Of a stretch of 64,000 bases of DNA, positions 1-10,485 are shown piece after piece. The DNA is from Pseudomonas sp. R4-35-07. Lineage in GTDB: Bacteria; Pseudomonadota; Gammaproteobacteria; Pseudomonadales; Pseudomonadaceae. The notes beneath the pieces are model-generated. The model saw nothing but the letters and a program-made list of their open reading frames with translations. It was not told where the DNA came from and did not search any database. Position 1 is the first letter of the stretch. Every line of letters starts with the position of its first letter. Both the position numbers and the translations under genes were made by a program. Where the stretch lies: NCBI RefSeq assembly GCF_003852235.1, contig NZ_CP027732.1, forward strand, positions 1,054,001 through 1,118,000, in the 5' to 3' direction.

Positions 1-51
1 GGTGGTTCAGTCAACTAAGCGTTGGCTGACACACCGCCATCGGGGGCAAGC
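1..51. repeat. Left part of REP/REPIN-type palindrome split by the IS
   Basis: The segment ends GCCATCGGGGGCAAGC, which matches the right arm of the repeats at 33603-33695 and 35320-35412. The missing half lies across the IS at 1298-1313 (AGCCCCCTCCCACATT). The bases at 1-35 look like the variable spacer of a two-REP unit whose other arm is outside the window. Confidence 0.75.
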
Positions 52-54
52 TGT

Positions 55-76
55 TCTGGTCTAGTAATTTTGGACA
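55..76. repeat. IS left terminal inverted repeat (core)
   Basis: This is the core of the left end, reading TCTGG at its outer side and TTGGACA at its inner side. It pairs with 1273-1294 in inverted orientation, 17 of 22 positions identical. With the outer three bases the full repeat runs 52-76. Confidence 0.88.
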
Positions 77-89
77 TTCTTTTCGGTTT

Positions 90-1234
<1,145 letters not shown>

Positions 1235-1272
1235 ACCTTAGATTTGGGCGCCATCATAGCGCCCTATTGATG

Positions 1273-1297
1273 TGTCCAATTTCATTAGGCCAGATCA
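1273..1297. repeat. IS right terminal inverted repeat
   Basis: The right end begins TGTCCAAT and finishes with the terminal CA at 1296-1297. Its reverse complement aligns with 52-76. The AGC directly outside (1298-1300) is the second copy of the target duplication. Confidence 0.88.
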
Positions 1298-1454
1298 AGC
1301 CCCCTCCCACATTTTTGTTTGGGGCGTTTGCGGGATATTTTTTGTCGCAGTTCTTTTTCAGGCATTTGTTGCAAAGATCTACAATCCCGCCGCTTTTACC
1401 GCTAGTCTGCGGACATCTGCAATGCCGACAACAGCCTTCTACAAGAGCCCGGCG
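1298..1454. promoter_or_regulatory. Leader of the MalT-like regulator, between IS end and start codon
   Basis: After the REP remnant (1298-1313) this is a T-rich stretch with one fair -10-like hexamer, TACAAT at 1380-1385, and a weak upstream partner TTTCAG at 1356-1361 (18 bp apart). No other feature is seen. The IS lies within 160 bp of the start codon, so it may have displaced or supplied control sequence. Confidence 0.35.
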
Positions 1455-4184
1455 ATGACTGATTTGTCCCGAATCCAAGGGCCTGCCAGCGCGGTGATTC
1501 CGACCCTGGAAGGCCGTTTCTACAGGCCGCCGCTGCCTGATGGCTACGTGCTGCGCCCGCGCCTGTGCGAACGCCTGGGCGCCGGCCTGGAAGGGCGACT
1601 GTTGCTGGTCAGCGCGCCGGCGGGGTTTGGCAAGAGTTCCCTGGCGGTGGAGTTCTGCCAGAGCCTGCCCACTCACTGGCAAAATCTGTGGCTGGGCCTG
1701 AGCCCACGGGACAGCGACCCTGGCCGTTTTCTCGAGCGCCTGCTCGAAGGCTTGCGCCAGTATTTTCCGCAACTCGGCGCCCAGTCCCTGGGCCTGCTGA
1801 AAATGCGCCAGCGTCACCAACCCTTTGCCTTTGAAGAATGGCTCGATGGCCTGCTCGATGAGCTGACGGTGCACCTGTCTGTCCAGGCGCCGCTGTTACT
1901 GGTGCTGGATGACTACCACCTGACCCAGGGGCCGGTGCTGGACCGTTGCCTGCAGTTTTTTCTCAATCATTTGCCCGCTGGCCTGGTGGTGCTGGTCACC
2001 AGCCGCCAGCGCCCGGACTGGCACCTGGCGCGCCTGCGCCTGTCGCGGCACCTGTTGGAATTGCATGAGCAAGACCTGCGCCTGACCCATGACGAATCTC
2101 TGGCCGTGCTGGACCGGCACAGCAGTTCGTTACGGGGCGAGGCCCTGGAAAACCTGATTCGCCGCAGCGAGGGCTGGGTCGCCGGCCTGCGCTTCTGGCT
2201 GCTGGCGGCCTCCGAGGCCGGCAATGACGGCGCCCTGCCGCAGGGCCTGAACGGTGGCGAAGGGCTGATTCGCGATTACTTGCTGGAAGAGGTCATCGAC
2301 TGCCTGCCTGCGGAGGTGCAAGCGTTCCTGTACGACACCGCGCCCCAGGAGCGCTTTTGCAGCGAGCTGTGCGATGCGGTCCGCGAGGCCCATGACAGCC
2401 CGGAAATCCTGCGCTACCTGCAGGCCCATCAGGTGTTTTTGGTGCCGCTGGATGAACACGGTCACTGGTACCGTTATCACCATTTGTTTTCCGACCTGTT
2501 GCGCGCCCGCCGCGAAAAGAGCGCCACGTTACCGTTGGCCAGTCTGCACCTGCGCGCCTGTCGCTGGTTCAACGCCCAGGGCCTGATCGATGAGGCGGTG
2601 GAGCAGGCGCTGCGGGCCGGGCACCTGGATGTGGCGGCGAACCTGGTGCAGAACCTCTCTGAAGAACAGCTGCTGGCCGAGCAGAATGTCGGCATGCTGC
2701 TGCGCTGGAAGATGGACTTGCCCGACAGCCTGTTGATCAGCACCCCGCGCTTGATTGTGCTGTACAGCTGGGCGCTGGGACTGGCGTGCCAGTTGGATGC
2801 GGCGCAGGAGCTGTCCGGCTACCTCAGTCGCTTCCTGCCGGCGCCGTCGGCCACCGCGCAAAAATCCATGCTGGCCCAATGGCTGGCACTGAGCGGGATC
2901 ATCGCCCGTGGGCGAGGGGACCGCGAATTGACCCTGCGCTATTGCAACGAGGCGTTGGAGAGTCTGCCGTACAAGCGTTATGGCCAGCGTTTGATGTGCC
3001 TGTCGACCCTCTCCAACCTGGCGATCGTCGATGCCGATCTGTGGCGGGCTCGTGGCCTGAACCGCGAATCCCTGGAACTGGCGCAGCGCGTCGGCAACCC
3101 GCTGTTTGAAGCCTTGGCCCATTACGACCGGGCACGGGTGCTGCAGGCGCGGGGCGAGATCCTGCGCGCCCTCGACGAAGTGCGCCAGGGCCTGCTGCGC
3201 CTGCAGGGGCTGGCACCCCAGCGGCTGTACGCCGTACGCGCGCGGTTGTCGTTGTATGAAGGCTACCTGCTGCTGCTGCGTTACCAGCCCGAAGCCGGGC
3301 TTGCGCGTTTGCGTGCCGGCCTGACCGAAGCCCGTGCCTGCCGGGATATCAGTGTGCTGATCGGGCATTGCGTGATCGCCAGCTTCGAAGGGCGGCGAGG
3401 CGATTTCTCCGCTGCCTTTGCCGAGTTGGCCGAGGCTGAGCGCTTGATGCATATCTGGGACGTGCCGCCGATCTACTACTTGGCGATGATCACCCTGATC
3501 AAATGCGAGCTGTGGCTGGCCCAGGACCGTACCGACCTGGCCGATGCCTGGCTGACGCGGCTGGGTCAGACCTACACGGGCGAGCAGGCGGCCGCCGCAC
3601 CGGAGTTTCATCCGCACTTGCCACAACATGTGGAGCTGCAACAGGCCGCGCTGGACGCCATTCGCCATCAACCCGATAGGGCATTGCGACGGCTTGATGA
3701 CCTGGCGCAACAGGCGCTCGGCAGTGGCCGCCAGATGATTGCCCTGATGGCGCTGACCCAGCAGGCCCAGGTGCTGCTGGCGTGTGGCCAGGAAGCCAAG
3801 GCCAGGCCGGTATTGGCCCGCGCACTCGAAGCCGGCGCGGGCGGCGCGTTGCAACCGTTCCAGCGGTTGCTCGAGGACTATCCGGATTGGCTGCGCGAGC
3901 AGTTGGGCAAGCCGCCCCATCAGCCGTTGCACCAGGCATTGCTGGCGCTGCTACCGGCAGGCGCCGTCGTCGCGATCGCGCCTCACCATGAAACCCTGAG
4001 TACACGGGAGCTGGCGGTCCTGCAATTGATCGCCCAAGGCTGTTCAAACCAGGAGATCAGCAACCAGCTGTTCATTTCCCTGCACACGGTGAAAACCCAC
4101 GCCAGCCATATCAACAGCAAGCTGGGCGTGGAGCGCCGCACCCAGGCGGTGGCGCGGGCCAAGTCGATGGGCTTGCTGGCTTGA
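1455..4184 (+). CDS. MalT-like large ATP-binding LuxR-family transcriptional regulator (LAL type)
   Basis: A protein of about 909 residues built like MalT and other large ATP-binding LuxR regulators. An N-terminal STAND/AAA domain has a Walker A motif (APAGFGKSS, about residues 54-62) and a Walker B-like LLLVLDDYH. A long TPR-like helical middle follows. The C-terminal GerE/LuxR helix-turn-helix is clear (LSTRELAVLQLIAQG...NQEISNQLFISLHTVKTH, last 65 residues). The frame is open back to 1272 inside the IS end, so upstream starts are artefacts of the insertion. ATG 1455 (MTDLSRIQ) is preferred; ATG 1422 is the alternative. The inducer and targets are unknown. It converges with the pqi operon and has no obvious target gene beside it. 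Confidence 0.85.
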   Translation: MTDLSRIQGPASAVIPTLEGRFYRPPLPDGYVLRPRLCERLGAGLEGRLLLVSAPAGFGKSSLAVEFCQSLPTHWQNLWLGLSPRDSDPGRFLERLLEGLRQYFPQLGAQSLGLLKMRQRHQPFAFEEWLDGLLDELTVHLSVQAPLLLVLDDYHLTQGPVLDRCLQFFLNHLPAGLVVLVTSRQRPDWHLARLRLSRHLLELHEQDLRLTHDESLAVLDRHSSSLRGEALENLIRRSEGWVAGLRFWLLAASEAGNDGALPQGLNGGEGLIRDYLLEEVIDCLPAEVQAFLYDTAPQERFCSELCDAVREAHDSPEILRYLQAHQVFLVPLDEHGHWYRYHHLFSDLLRARREKSATLPLASLHLRACRWFNAQGLIDEAVEQALRAGHLDVAANLVQNLSEEQLLAEQNVGMLLRWKMDLPDSLLISTPRLIVLYSWALGLACQLDAAQELSGYLSRFLPAPSATAQKSMLAQWLALSGIIARGRGDRELTLRYCNEALESLPYKRYGQRLMCLSTLSNLAIVDADLWRARGLNRESLELAQRVGNPLFEALAHYDRARVLQARGEILRALDEVRQGLLRLQGLAPQRLYAVRARLSLYEGYLLLLRYQPEAGLARLRAGLTEARACRDISVLIGHCVIASFEGRRGDFSAAFAELAEAERLMHIWDVPPIYYLAMITLIKCELWLAQDRTDLADAWLTRLGQTYTGEQAAAAPEFHPHLPQHVELQQAALDAIRHQPDRALRRLDDLAQQALGSGRQMIALMALTQQAQVLLACGQEAKARPVLARALEAGAGGALQPFQRLLEDYPDWLREQLGKPPHQPLHQALLALLPAGAVVAIAPHHETLSTRELAVLQLIAQGCSNQEISNQLFISLHTVKTHASHINSKLGVERRTQAVARAKSMGLLA

Positions 4185-4196
4185 CTGCACAACCGT

Positions 4197-4757
4197 TCAT
4201 TGCGCGCTCGGGCACTGCTTCAGAGACGAGCCTGCAGCGCGGTTGATCAGCGCGGCGAAGCGCTTGAGGTTGTTCTGGTGCGCCACCACCACGTCATCGA
4301 TGCTCGGGCCCGCCGGTGACTGCAAGGTCGAGCGGCAGGTCAGCGCAGGGCGATCACCGCCGCCAGCCGGCCTGAGGCGCCAACGCACATCGAGCAGCGC
4401 GTATTGCCCAGGCACCGAATCGAAGCGCTGTACTTCCACGCGCAACGACACGGCTTGCCGGGTATCGCTGCCGGCCAACTGGTCGACCAGCGCGCTCCTC
4501 AGCTCATCGGCGAGGGTGGCGGCCCACCACTGGGTTTCCAGGATCGCCAGGCCACTGTCGCCCTGGCGGATCACGATCTGCGCACGGTCAACCTGGGGCG
4601 GCACGCTGATGCTTTCAATGCTGATGCCGCCCCCCTCCGTGCGAGTGGCGTTATCCCAGTGCGCCGGGGTCAGGGTATGGAATGCAATCGGCTCGCTGCG
4701 GCATGCCGCGAGCAATAGCAGGGCGGTCACCAGGGTGATTTTCAACGGCACTGTCAT
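4197..4757 (-). CDS. pqiC: PqiC-family outer-membrane lipoprotein
   Basis: A lipoprotein of 186 residues. It has a signal peptide and a lipobox (LLLAAC, Cys about residue 19), followed by the ABC-transport auxiliary (DUF330/PqiC) fold with the PPQVDRAQIVIR motif common to the family. In E. coli, PqiC anchors the periplasmic PqiB tube at the outer membrane. The start at 4757 is chosen because a GGAG ribosome site sits 5 bases ahead; an upstream ATG at 4775 overlaps the end of pqiB and lacks one. It is the last gene of the leftward pqiA-pqiA-pqiB-pqiC operon. Confidence 0.88.
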   Translation of the reverse strand: MTVPLKITLVTALLLLAACRSEPIAFHTLTPAHWDNATRTEGGGISIESISVPPQVDRAQIVIRQGDSGLAILETQWWAATLADELRSALVDQLAGSDTRQAVSLRVEVQRFDSVPGQYALLDVRWRLRPAGGGDRPALTCRSTLQSPAGPSIDDVVVAHQNNLKRFAALINRAAGSSLKQCPSAQ

Positions 4758-4771
4758 GGCGGCTCCAATGG

Positions 4772-6427
4772 TCATTTGCGGGGTGGCCCTTGCAGGTCAA
4801 GGGGCGCGGCATTATCGGCGCGACCGCGAATCAGCGACTCCGGATGCCGGCCCAGATAATCCGAAAGTTCGCGCAGGGAGCGCGACATGCGCGCCAGTTC
4901 ATCCAGAGTCTGGGTCAGTTGTTCGCGCTGCGGCGAGTCTTCGGCCAGGGTGGAACTGGCCGACTGCAGGGTCTTGCTCACGTCGCCCAGGGTCGTCTGC
5001 ACGCCGGGCAGGGTCTTGGCATTGAATTGCGCCAAGCCCTTGCGCAGCTCGACCAGGCTGGCATCGAGATTGCCGGCGATACGCTCGACCGGCAGTTGGC
5101 TGATCTTGTTGACGATGCCTTCGAATTTCTCTTGCAGTTGTTCCAGGTTGCCGGGAAGGGTGGGGATGCCCACGGGGCGCTGGTTCGGGTCAAACGCGAC
5201 TTTCTCGGCCTTGGGGTAGAAGTCCAGGGCGATGTACAGCTGACCGGTCAGCAGGTTGCCGCTGCGCGCCTGGGCGCGCAGGCCGTTTTCGATGAAGCTG
5301 CCGATCAGGCGCACGCCGGCCGCTTCATCGTCAGGGTTATTGTTCATCGCCTTGAGCAGCTTGGTGTGCGCCTGGCCGAGCAATTGCGGATAGATCACGA
5401 TGCCGACGTTGACCGGGAAGCTGCGCTTTTTGGCATCGAAATCCAGGTTGATCGAGACCACTTTGCCAAACTCGACGCCGAGGAATTCCACCGGTGCGTC
5501 GACTTTCAGCCCACGCAGGGCCTGATCGAAGCGCAGCACCATGTATTGCCCCTTGCCATTGGGCGGGGCGAGGGCACTTTGCTGGTCTTCGAACAGTTCA
5601 AAGTTGCGGTTTTCCTCGGCAGGCTTGTCGTTGGGGTTGTAGGGCGGAGCCTGGAAGGAGACGCCGCCCATCAACATGGACGACAACGATTCGGTCTTCA
5701 GCGCGAAGCCATTGGCGCCGACGCTGAGGTCGACACCGCTGGCGTTCCAGAAGCGCGTGTTCTCGGTGACGTACGCATCATTGGGCGCATGCACGAACAC
5801 CTCGATATTCACGCCCTTGCCCTCGCTGTCCAATTCATAGGCAACGACCTGGCCGACCGGGATCTTGCGGTAATAGACCGGCGAGCCGATATCCAGCGAC
5901 CCCAGGCCCTGGGTATGCAGGGTGAAGCGTTTGCCTGGCTCGCCATAGGTGATGGGCGGCGGGTTTTCCAGGCCTTTGAACTGTTTGGCGCGGGTGTCGG
6001 ACTGGCCGATATCGGCACCGATGTAGTCGCCGGAGAGCAAGGTGTCGATGCCGGACACGCCGCCGGCGCCGATGCGCGGCCGCACCACCCAGAATTTCGA
6101 ATCTTCGCGGGTGAAGCTCTCCGCCTGCTTGGCCAACTCGACGGTGGCGTTGACGCTTTTCTGGTCATCGCTCAAGGCGACACCGGTGACCTGGCCGATG
6201 ACCACGTTGCGGTACTTGACCTCGGTCTTGTTGGCGACCAGCCCGCTGCCGGTCTTGAAATTGAGGGTGATGGTCGGGCCCTGTTGCAGCACGCTATGGA
6301 CCACCAGGGAGATACCCACCAGCACGGCGACAATCGGCACGATCCAAACCAGCGAAACGCTGAAGCGACGCGTCTTGATTACGGGTGTTCCCGCAGGGGT
6401 GTCAGCATCAGCCTTGGATGAGCTCAT
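4772..6427 (-). CDS. pqiB: PqiB, MCE-domain lipid-transport protein
   Basis: A protein of 551 residues. A single N-terminal membrane anchor (VSLVWIVPIVAVLVGISLVV) is followed by three successive MCE domains (first GSGLVANKTEVKYRNVVIGQV; second GLGSLDIGSPVYYRKIPVGQV; third VDAPVEFLGVEFGKV) and a C-terminal helical region that forms the needle in E. coli PqiB. MCE proteins form hexameric tubes that carry phospholipid between inner and outer membranes. ATG 6427 is chosen because GAGGAGA lies 7 bases upstream; the ATG at 6442 has no such site. It overlaps the end of the second pqiA and is translationally coupled to pqiC. Confidence 0.93.
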   Translation of the reverse strand: MSSSKADADTPAGTPVIKTRRFSVSLVWIVPIVAVLVGISLVVHSVLQQGPTITLNFKTGSGLVANKTEVKYRNVVIGQVTGVALSDDQKSVNATVELAKQAESFTREDSKFWVVRPRIGAGGVSGIDTLLSGDYIGADIGQSDTRAKQFKGLENPPPITYGEPGKRFTLHTQGLGSLDIGSPVYYRKIPVGQVVAYELDSEGKGVNIEVFVHAPNDAYVTENTRFWNASGVDLSVGANGFALKTESLSSMLMGGVSFQAPPYNPNDKPAEENRNFELFEDQQSALAPPNGKGQYMVLRFDQALRGLKVDAPVEFLGVEFGKVVSINLDFDAKKRSFPVNVGIVIYPQLLGQAHTKLLKAMNNNPDDEAAGVRLIGSFIENGLRAQARSGNLLTGQLYIALDFYPKAEKVAFDPNQRPVGIPTLPGNLEQLQEKFEGIVNKISQLPVERIAGNLDASLVELRKGLAQFNAKTLPGVQTTLGDVSKTLQSASSTLAEDSPQREQLTQTLDELARMSRSLRELSDYLGRHPESLIRGRADNAAPLDLQGPPRK

Positions 6428-7052
6428 CCGAGGTCTCCTCATTGTGTGGATTTTCCCAGATCAGCCGGGGATCGAAACTCATGGCCGCGAGCATCGTGAA
6501 CACGACCACCAAACCAAAAAACAGAATGCCCAGGCGCGGCTCGATGTCGCCCAGGGCCTGGAACTTCACCAGCGCGGCCACCAGTGCCACCACGATCACA
6601 TCCAGCATCGACCAATAGCCGATCAGCTCGATAAACCGAAACAGCTTTGAGCGTTCCTTGCGCGCCCACTGGCTATTGCGTTGCACCGTGATCAGCAGCA
6701 GCCCCAGGGACACGAACTTGATGCCCGGCACGGCAATGCTGGCGATGAAAATGATCAGCGCAATGTCCCAGGCGCCATGCTGCCAGAATTCCAGCACGCC
6801 GCTCATGATGGTGCTGTCCGCCCCGGAGCCGAGCATGGTGGTGTTCATCACCGGCAATATGTTCGCCGGCACATAGAACGCCAGTGCCGTGAGCAGGTAG
6901 GCCCAGGTGCGGGTCAAGGACTGAACCTTGCGCCGGTGCAAGGGGGCGCCGCAGCGATCACACTCGGTGGGTTCGCTGCGCATGTCGCACGGCTGGCCGC
7001 AGGTGTGGCACAGGCACAGGTTGAGTTCGCGGGCGGTGGGCGGTGAATTCAT
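6408..7052 (-). CDS. pqiA: PqiA-family integral membrane protein (second half-size copy)
   Basis: A 214-residue inner-membrane protein. It begins with a zinc-ribbon-like pair of cysteine motifs (CHTCGQPC and CDRCGAPL) and then four predicted transmembrane segments with the family signature PANILPVMNTTMLG. E. coli PqiA is one protein of about 417 residues with two such halves; here the halves are separate genes. The start MNSPP overlaps the stop of the preceding copy as ATGA, so the two are co-translated. Likely the inner-membrane partner of PqiB. Confidence 0.9.
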   Translation of the reverse strand: MNSPPTARELNLCLCHTCGQPCDMRSEPTECDRCGAPLHRRKVQSLTRTWAYLLTALAFYVPANILPVMNTTMLGSGADSTIMSGVLEFWQHGAWDIALIIFIASIAVPGIKFVSLGLLLITVQRNSQWARKERSKLFRFIELIGYWSMLDVIVVALVAALVKFQALGDIEPRLGILFFGLVVVFTMLAAMSFDPRLIWENPHNEETSDELIQG

Positions 7053-7639
7053 AGGGTGTCCCACAGATCACGCACATCGCGCCCGGCGACGCGGATCAGC
7101 AAAAGGCTGAGGGCGGCCAGCGCGAACAGGCCGATGCCGGGTATCACATCGAGCATGCCGGCCAGCTTGAAGACCGCCACCATCGCGCCCAACAGGCACA
7201 CCTCCAGCATGCTCCAGGGCCTGAGGGCTTCCAGCCAGCGCATGCACAGCTTGAAGGCCGGTGAGCGCCTGCCGGAGAGGGCAAAACTCAACACCCAGAT
7301 CAGCAGCAGTAGCTGAAACACTGGCGCGATGATCATGGAAATCGCTGCCACCAAAGCGATGAATGTGATCGGCCCCTGGCTCAGCGCAACCACCGAATCC
7401 CAGAGTGTCGCGCTGTTCTTCAGGCCCTGCAGGCTGATGCTCATCACCGGATAAAAATTGGCGAACGCCCACAACACCGCTGCGGTGAGCGTCAGTGCGA
7501 GACGCTGTTGCACCGACAGGCCGTTGTAGCGCTGCAGTACCCCGGCGCAGCGTACGCACAGGGCTTTCTGATGTTTGGCGAGCGTGACTTTCTGGTACAC
7601 GCAGTCGCAGTGTTCGCAGATGATCTGTTGATTCGCCAT
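7049..7639 (-). CDS. pqiA: PqiA-family integral membrane protein (first half-size copy)
   Basis: A 196-residue protein with an N-terminal CEHC...CVRC zinc-ribbon motif, then four hydrophobic segments and the FANFYPVMSISLQG motif that corresponds to the PANILPVM signature of its partner. It is the first gene of the operon; the intergenic region above it (7640-8009) should hold its promoter. Named for paraquat inducibility in E. coli; the family role is phospholipid transport and envelope-stress resistance. The two copies differ clearly, so this is an old split and not a recent duplication. Confidence 0.9.
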   Translation of the reverse strand: MANQQIICEHCDCVYQKVTLAKHQKALCVRCAGVLQRYNGLSVQQRLALTLTAAVLWAFANFYPVMSISLQGLKNSATLWDSVVALSQGPITFIALVAAISMIIAPVFQLLLLIWVLSFALSGRRSPAFKLCMRWLEALRPWSMLEVCLLGAMVAVFKLAGMLDVIPGIGLFALAALSLLLIRVAGRDVRDLWDTL

Positions 7640-8009
7640 GCGTGTTGCTCCAGATGCGACTGCCTGCGGTGTGGGTCATGCCGTGGGTTCAATGGCGTTT
7701 GCGTAGCTTAGCAGCCTCGCAGGCTGTAAGACGATGAAGAACGGGGCTGTGGCTGCGGCGTGACGTTACTCACTCCAGGGCATGGTCCGGATACATGCCT
7801 GGGCGAGGTGTAAGAATCCTTTTGTGCGTGCTTGATTGATGAGCGTCGGCCCCATTTGAATCCCCTTGGCTCAGGCGAAAGTCGCTATGCTTTGTTACAC
7901 CAGCAAGCGGCGCCCACGGAATTTTTACCGCTTGCCATGTTCCAAACCCGGCACAGGTCCGTTGCCCATGTCCTCTGCATCACAGAATGCAAAAGTAGGA
8001 GCTTCCTTC
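7640..8009. promoter_or_regulatory. Divergent intergenic region between pqiA and the OmpA-family lipoprotein
   Basis: The 370 bp hold no convincing gene. An open frame running rightward from 7866 is only an in-frame extension of the lipoprotein gene. An imperfect inverted repeat (CCAGGGCATG...CATGCCTGG, 7775-7803, 9-base loop) lies near the middle. A -10-like TATGCT is present near 7885, but no well-spaced -35 was found. Promoters in both directions are expected here but are not defined. Confidence 0.4.
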
Positions 8010-8783
8010 ATGTTCACTCCGCGTCGTCTGCTTGTTGTCGCCACCGCCGTAGCCCTGTTGTCCGGCTGCGCTTCACCCAACCCTTATGACGGCAGCCAGG
8101 GACAGGCCGGCAATGGTTCCGAAAGTGGCATGAGCAAAACCGCCAAGTACGGCGGCCTCGGCGCGCTGGCCGGGGCATTGGCCGGTGCGGCCATCGACCA
8201 TAACAACCGTGGCAAGGGCGCGCTGATCGGCGCAGTCGTTGCGGGTGCCGGCGCCGCCGGCTATGGCTACTACGCCGACCAGCAAGAGAAAAAACTGCGC
8301 GAAAGCATGGCCAATACCGGAGTTGAAGTGCAGCGCCAGGGTGACCAGATCAAGCTGATCATGCCCGGCAATATCACCTTCGCCACCAACTCCGACGCCA
8401 TCTCCAGCAGCTTCTACCAGCCGCTGAACAACCTGGCCAACTCCCTCAAGCAGTTCAACCAGAACACCATCCAGATCGTTGGCTACACCGACAGCACCGG
8501 CAGCCGTCAGTTGAACATGGGCCTTTCCCAACGCCGTGCGCAGAGCGTGGCCAACTACCTGACCTCCCAGGGCGTCAGTGCTGCCAACCTGAGCGCACGC
8601 GGCGCCGGCCCGGATAATCCGATCGCCAGTAACGCTGACGTCAATGGCCGTGCCCAAAACCGTCGCGTAGAAGTGAACCTCGGCCCGATCCCAGGCCAGC
8701 AGTACGGCCAGCCGGGTGCCCAGCAACAGGCGCCACAACAGAACAACCAGTTCCAGGGCAACCCGTACTCGCAGTACCAGTAA
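8010..8783 (+). CDS. OmpA-family glycine-zipper lipoprotein (YiaD-like)
   Basis: An outer-membrane lipoprotein of 257 residues. The signal peptide ends in lipobox LLSGC. A glycine-zipper segment follows (YGGLGALAGALAGAAIDHNN... GALIGAVVAGAGAAGYGYY), then an OmpA C-terminal peptidoglycan-binding domain with the motif VGYTDSTGSRQLNMGLSQRR and the conserved NRRVEV ending. A Gln/Asn/Pro-rich tail closes it. The start at 8010 is set by AGGAG seven bases ahead and by the position of the signal peptide. Single gene with its own terminator; likely tethers the outer membrane to peptidoglycan. Confidence 0.88.
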   Translation: MFTPRRLLVVATAVALLSGCASPNPYDGSQGQAGNGSESGMSKTAKYGGLGALAGALAGAAIDHNNRGKGALIGAVVAGAGAAGYGYYADQQEKKLRESMANTGVEVQRQGDQIKLIMPGNITFATNSDAISSSFYQPLNNLANSLKQFNQNTIQIVGYTDSTGSRQLNMGLSQRRAQSVANYLTSQGVSAANLSARGAGPDNPIASNADVNGRAQNRRVEVNLGPIPGQQYGQPGAQQQAPQQNNQFQGNPYSQYQ

Positions 8784-8794
8784 ACAACCGCCAC

Positions 8795-8832
8795 GAAAAA
8801 GGGCGCCGTGCAGCAATGCATGGCGCCCTTTT
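8795..8832. terminator. Bidirectional rho-independent terminator
   Basis: An inverted repeat AAAAAGGGCGCC...GGCGCCCTTTTTT encloses a short loop containing TGCAGCAATGCA. T-runs appear on both strands, so it can end both the rightward lipoprotein gene and the leftward BON gene that meets it. Confidence 0.88.
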
Positions 8833-8849
8833 TTGCGCTTGCGGTTACA

Positions 8850-10484
<1,635 letters not shown>

Positions 10485-10485
<1 letters not shown>

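Noticed and set aside
1272..1454. N-terminal extension of the MalT-like regulator from 1272
   Set aside because: The extra codons lie in the IS terminal repeat and REP remnant and show no homology to the family N-terminus; starts at 1455 or 1422 fit better.
7775..7803. Inverted repeat CCAGGGCATG...CATGCCTGG as a terminator
   Set aside because: No T-run follows on either strand. It could be an operator, but there is no family support, so it is only noted within the intergenic entry.
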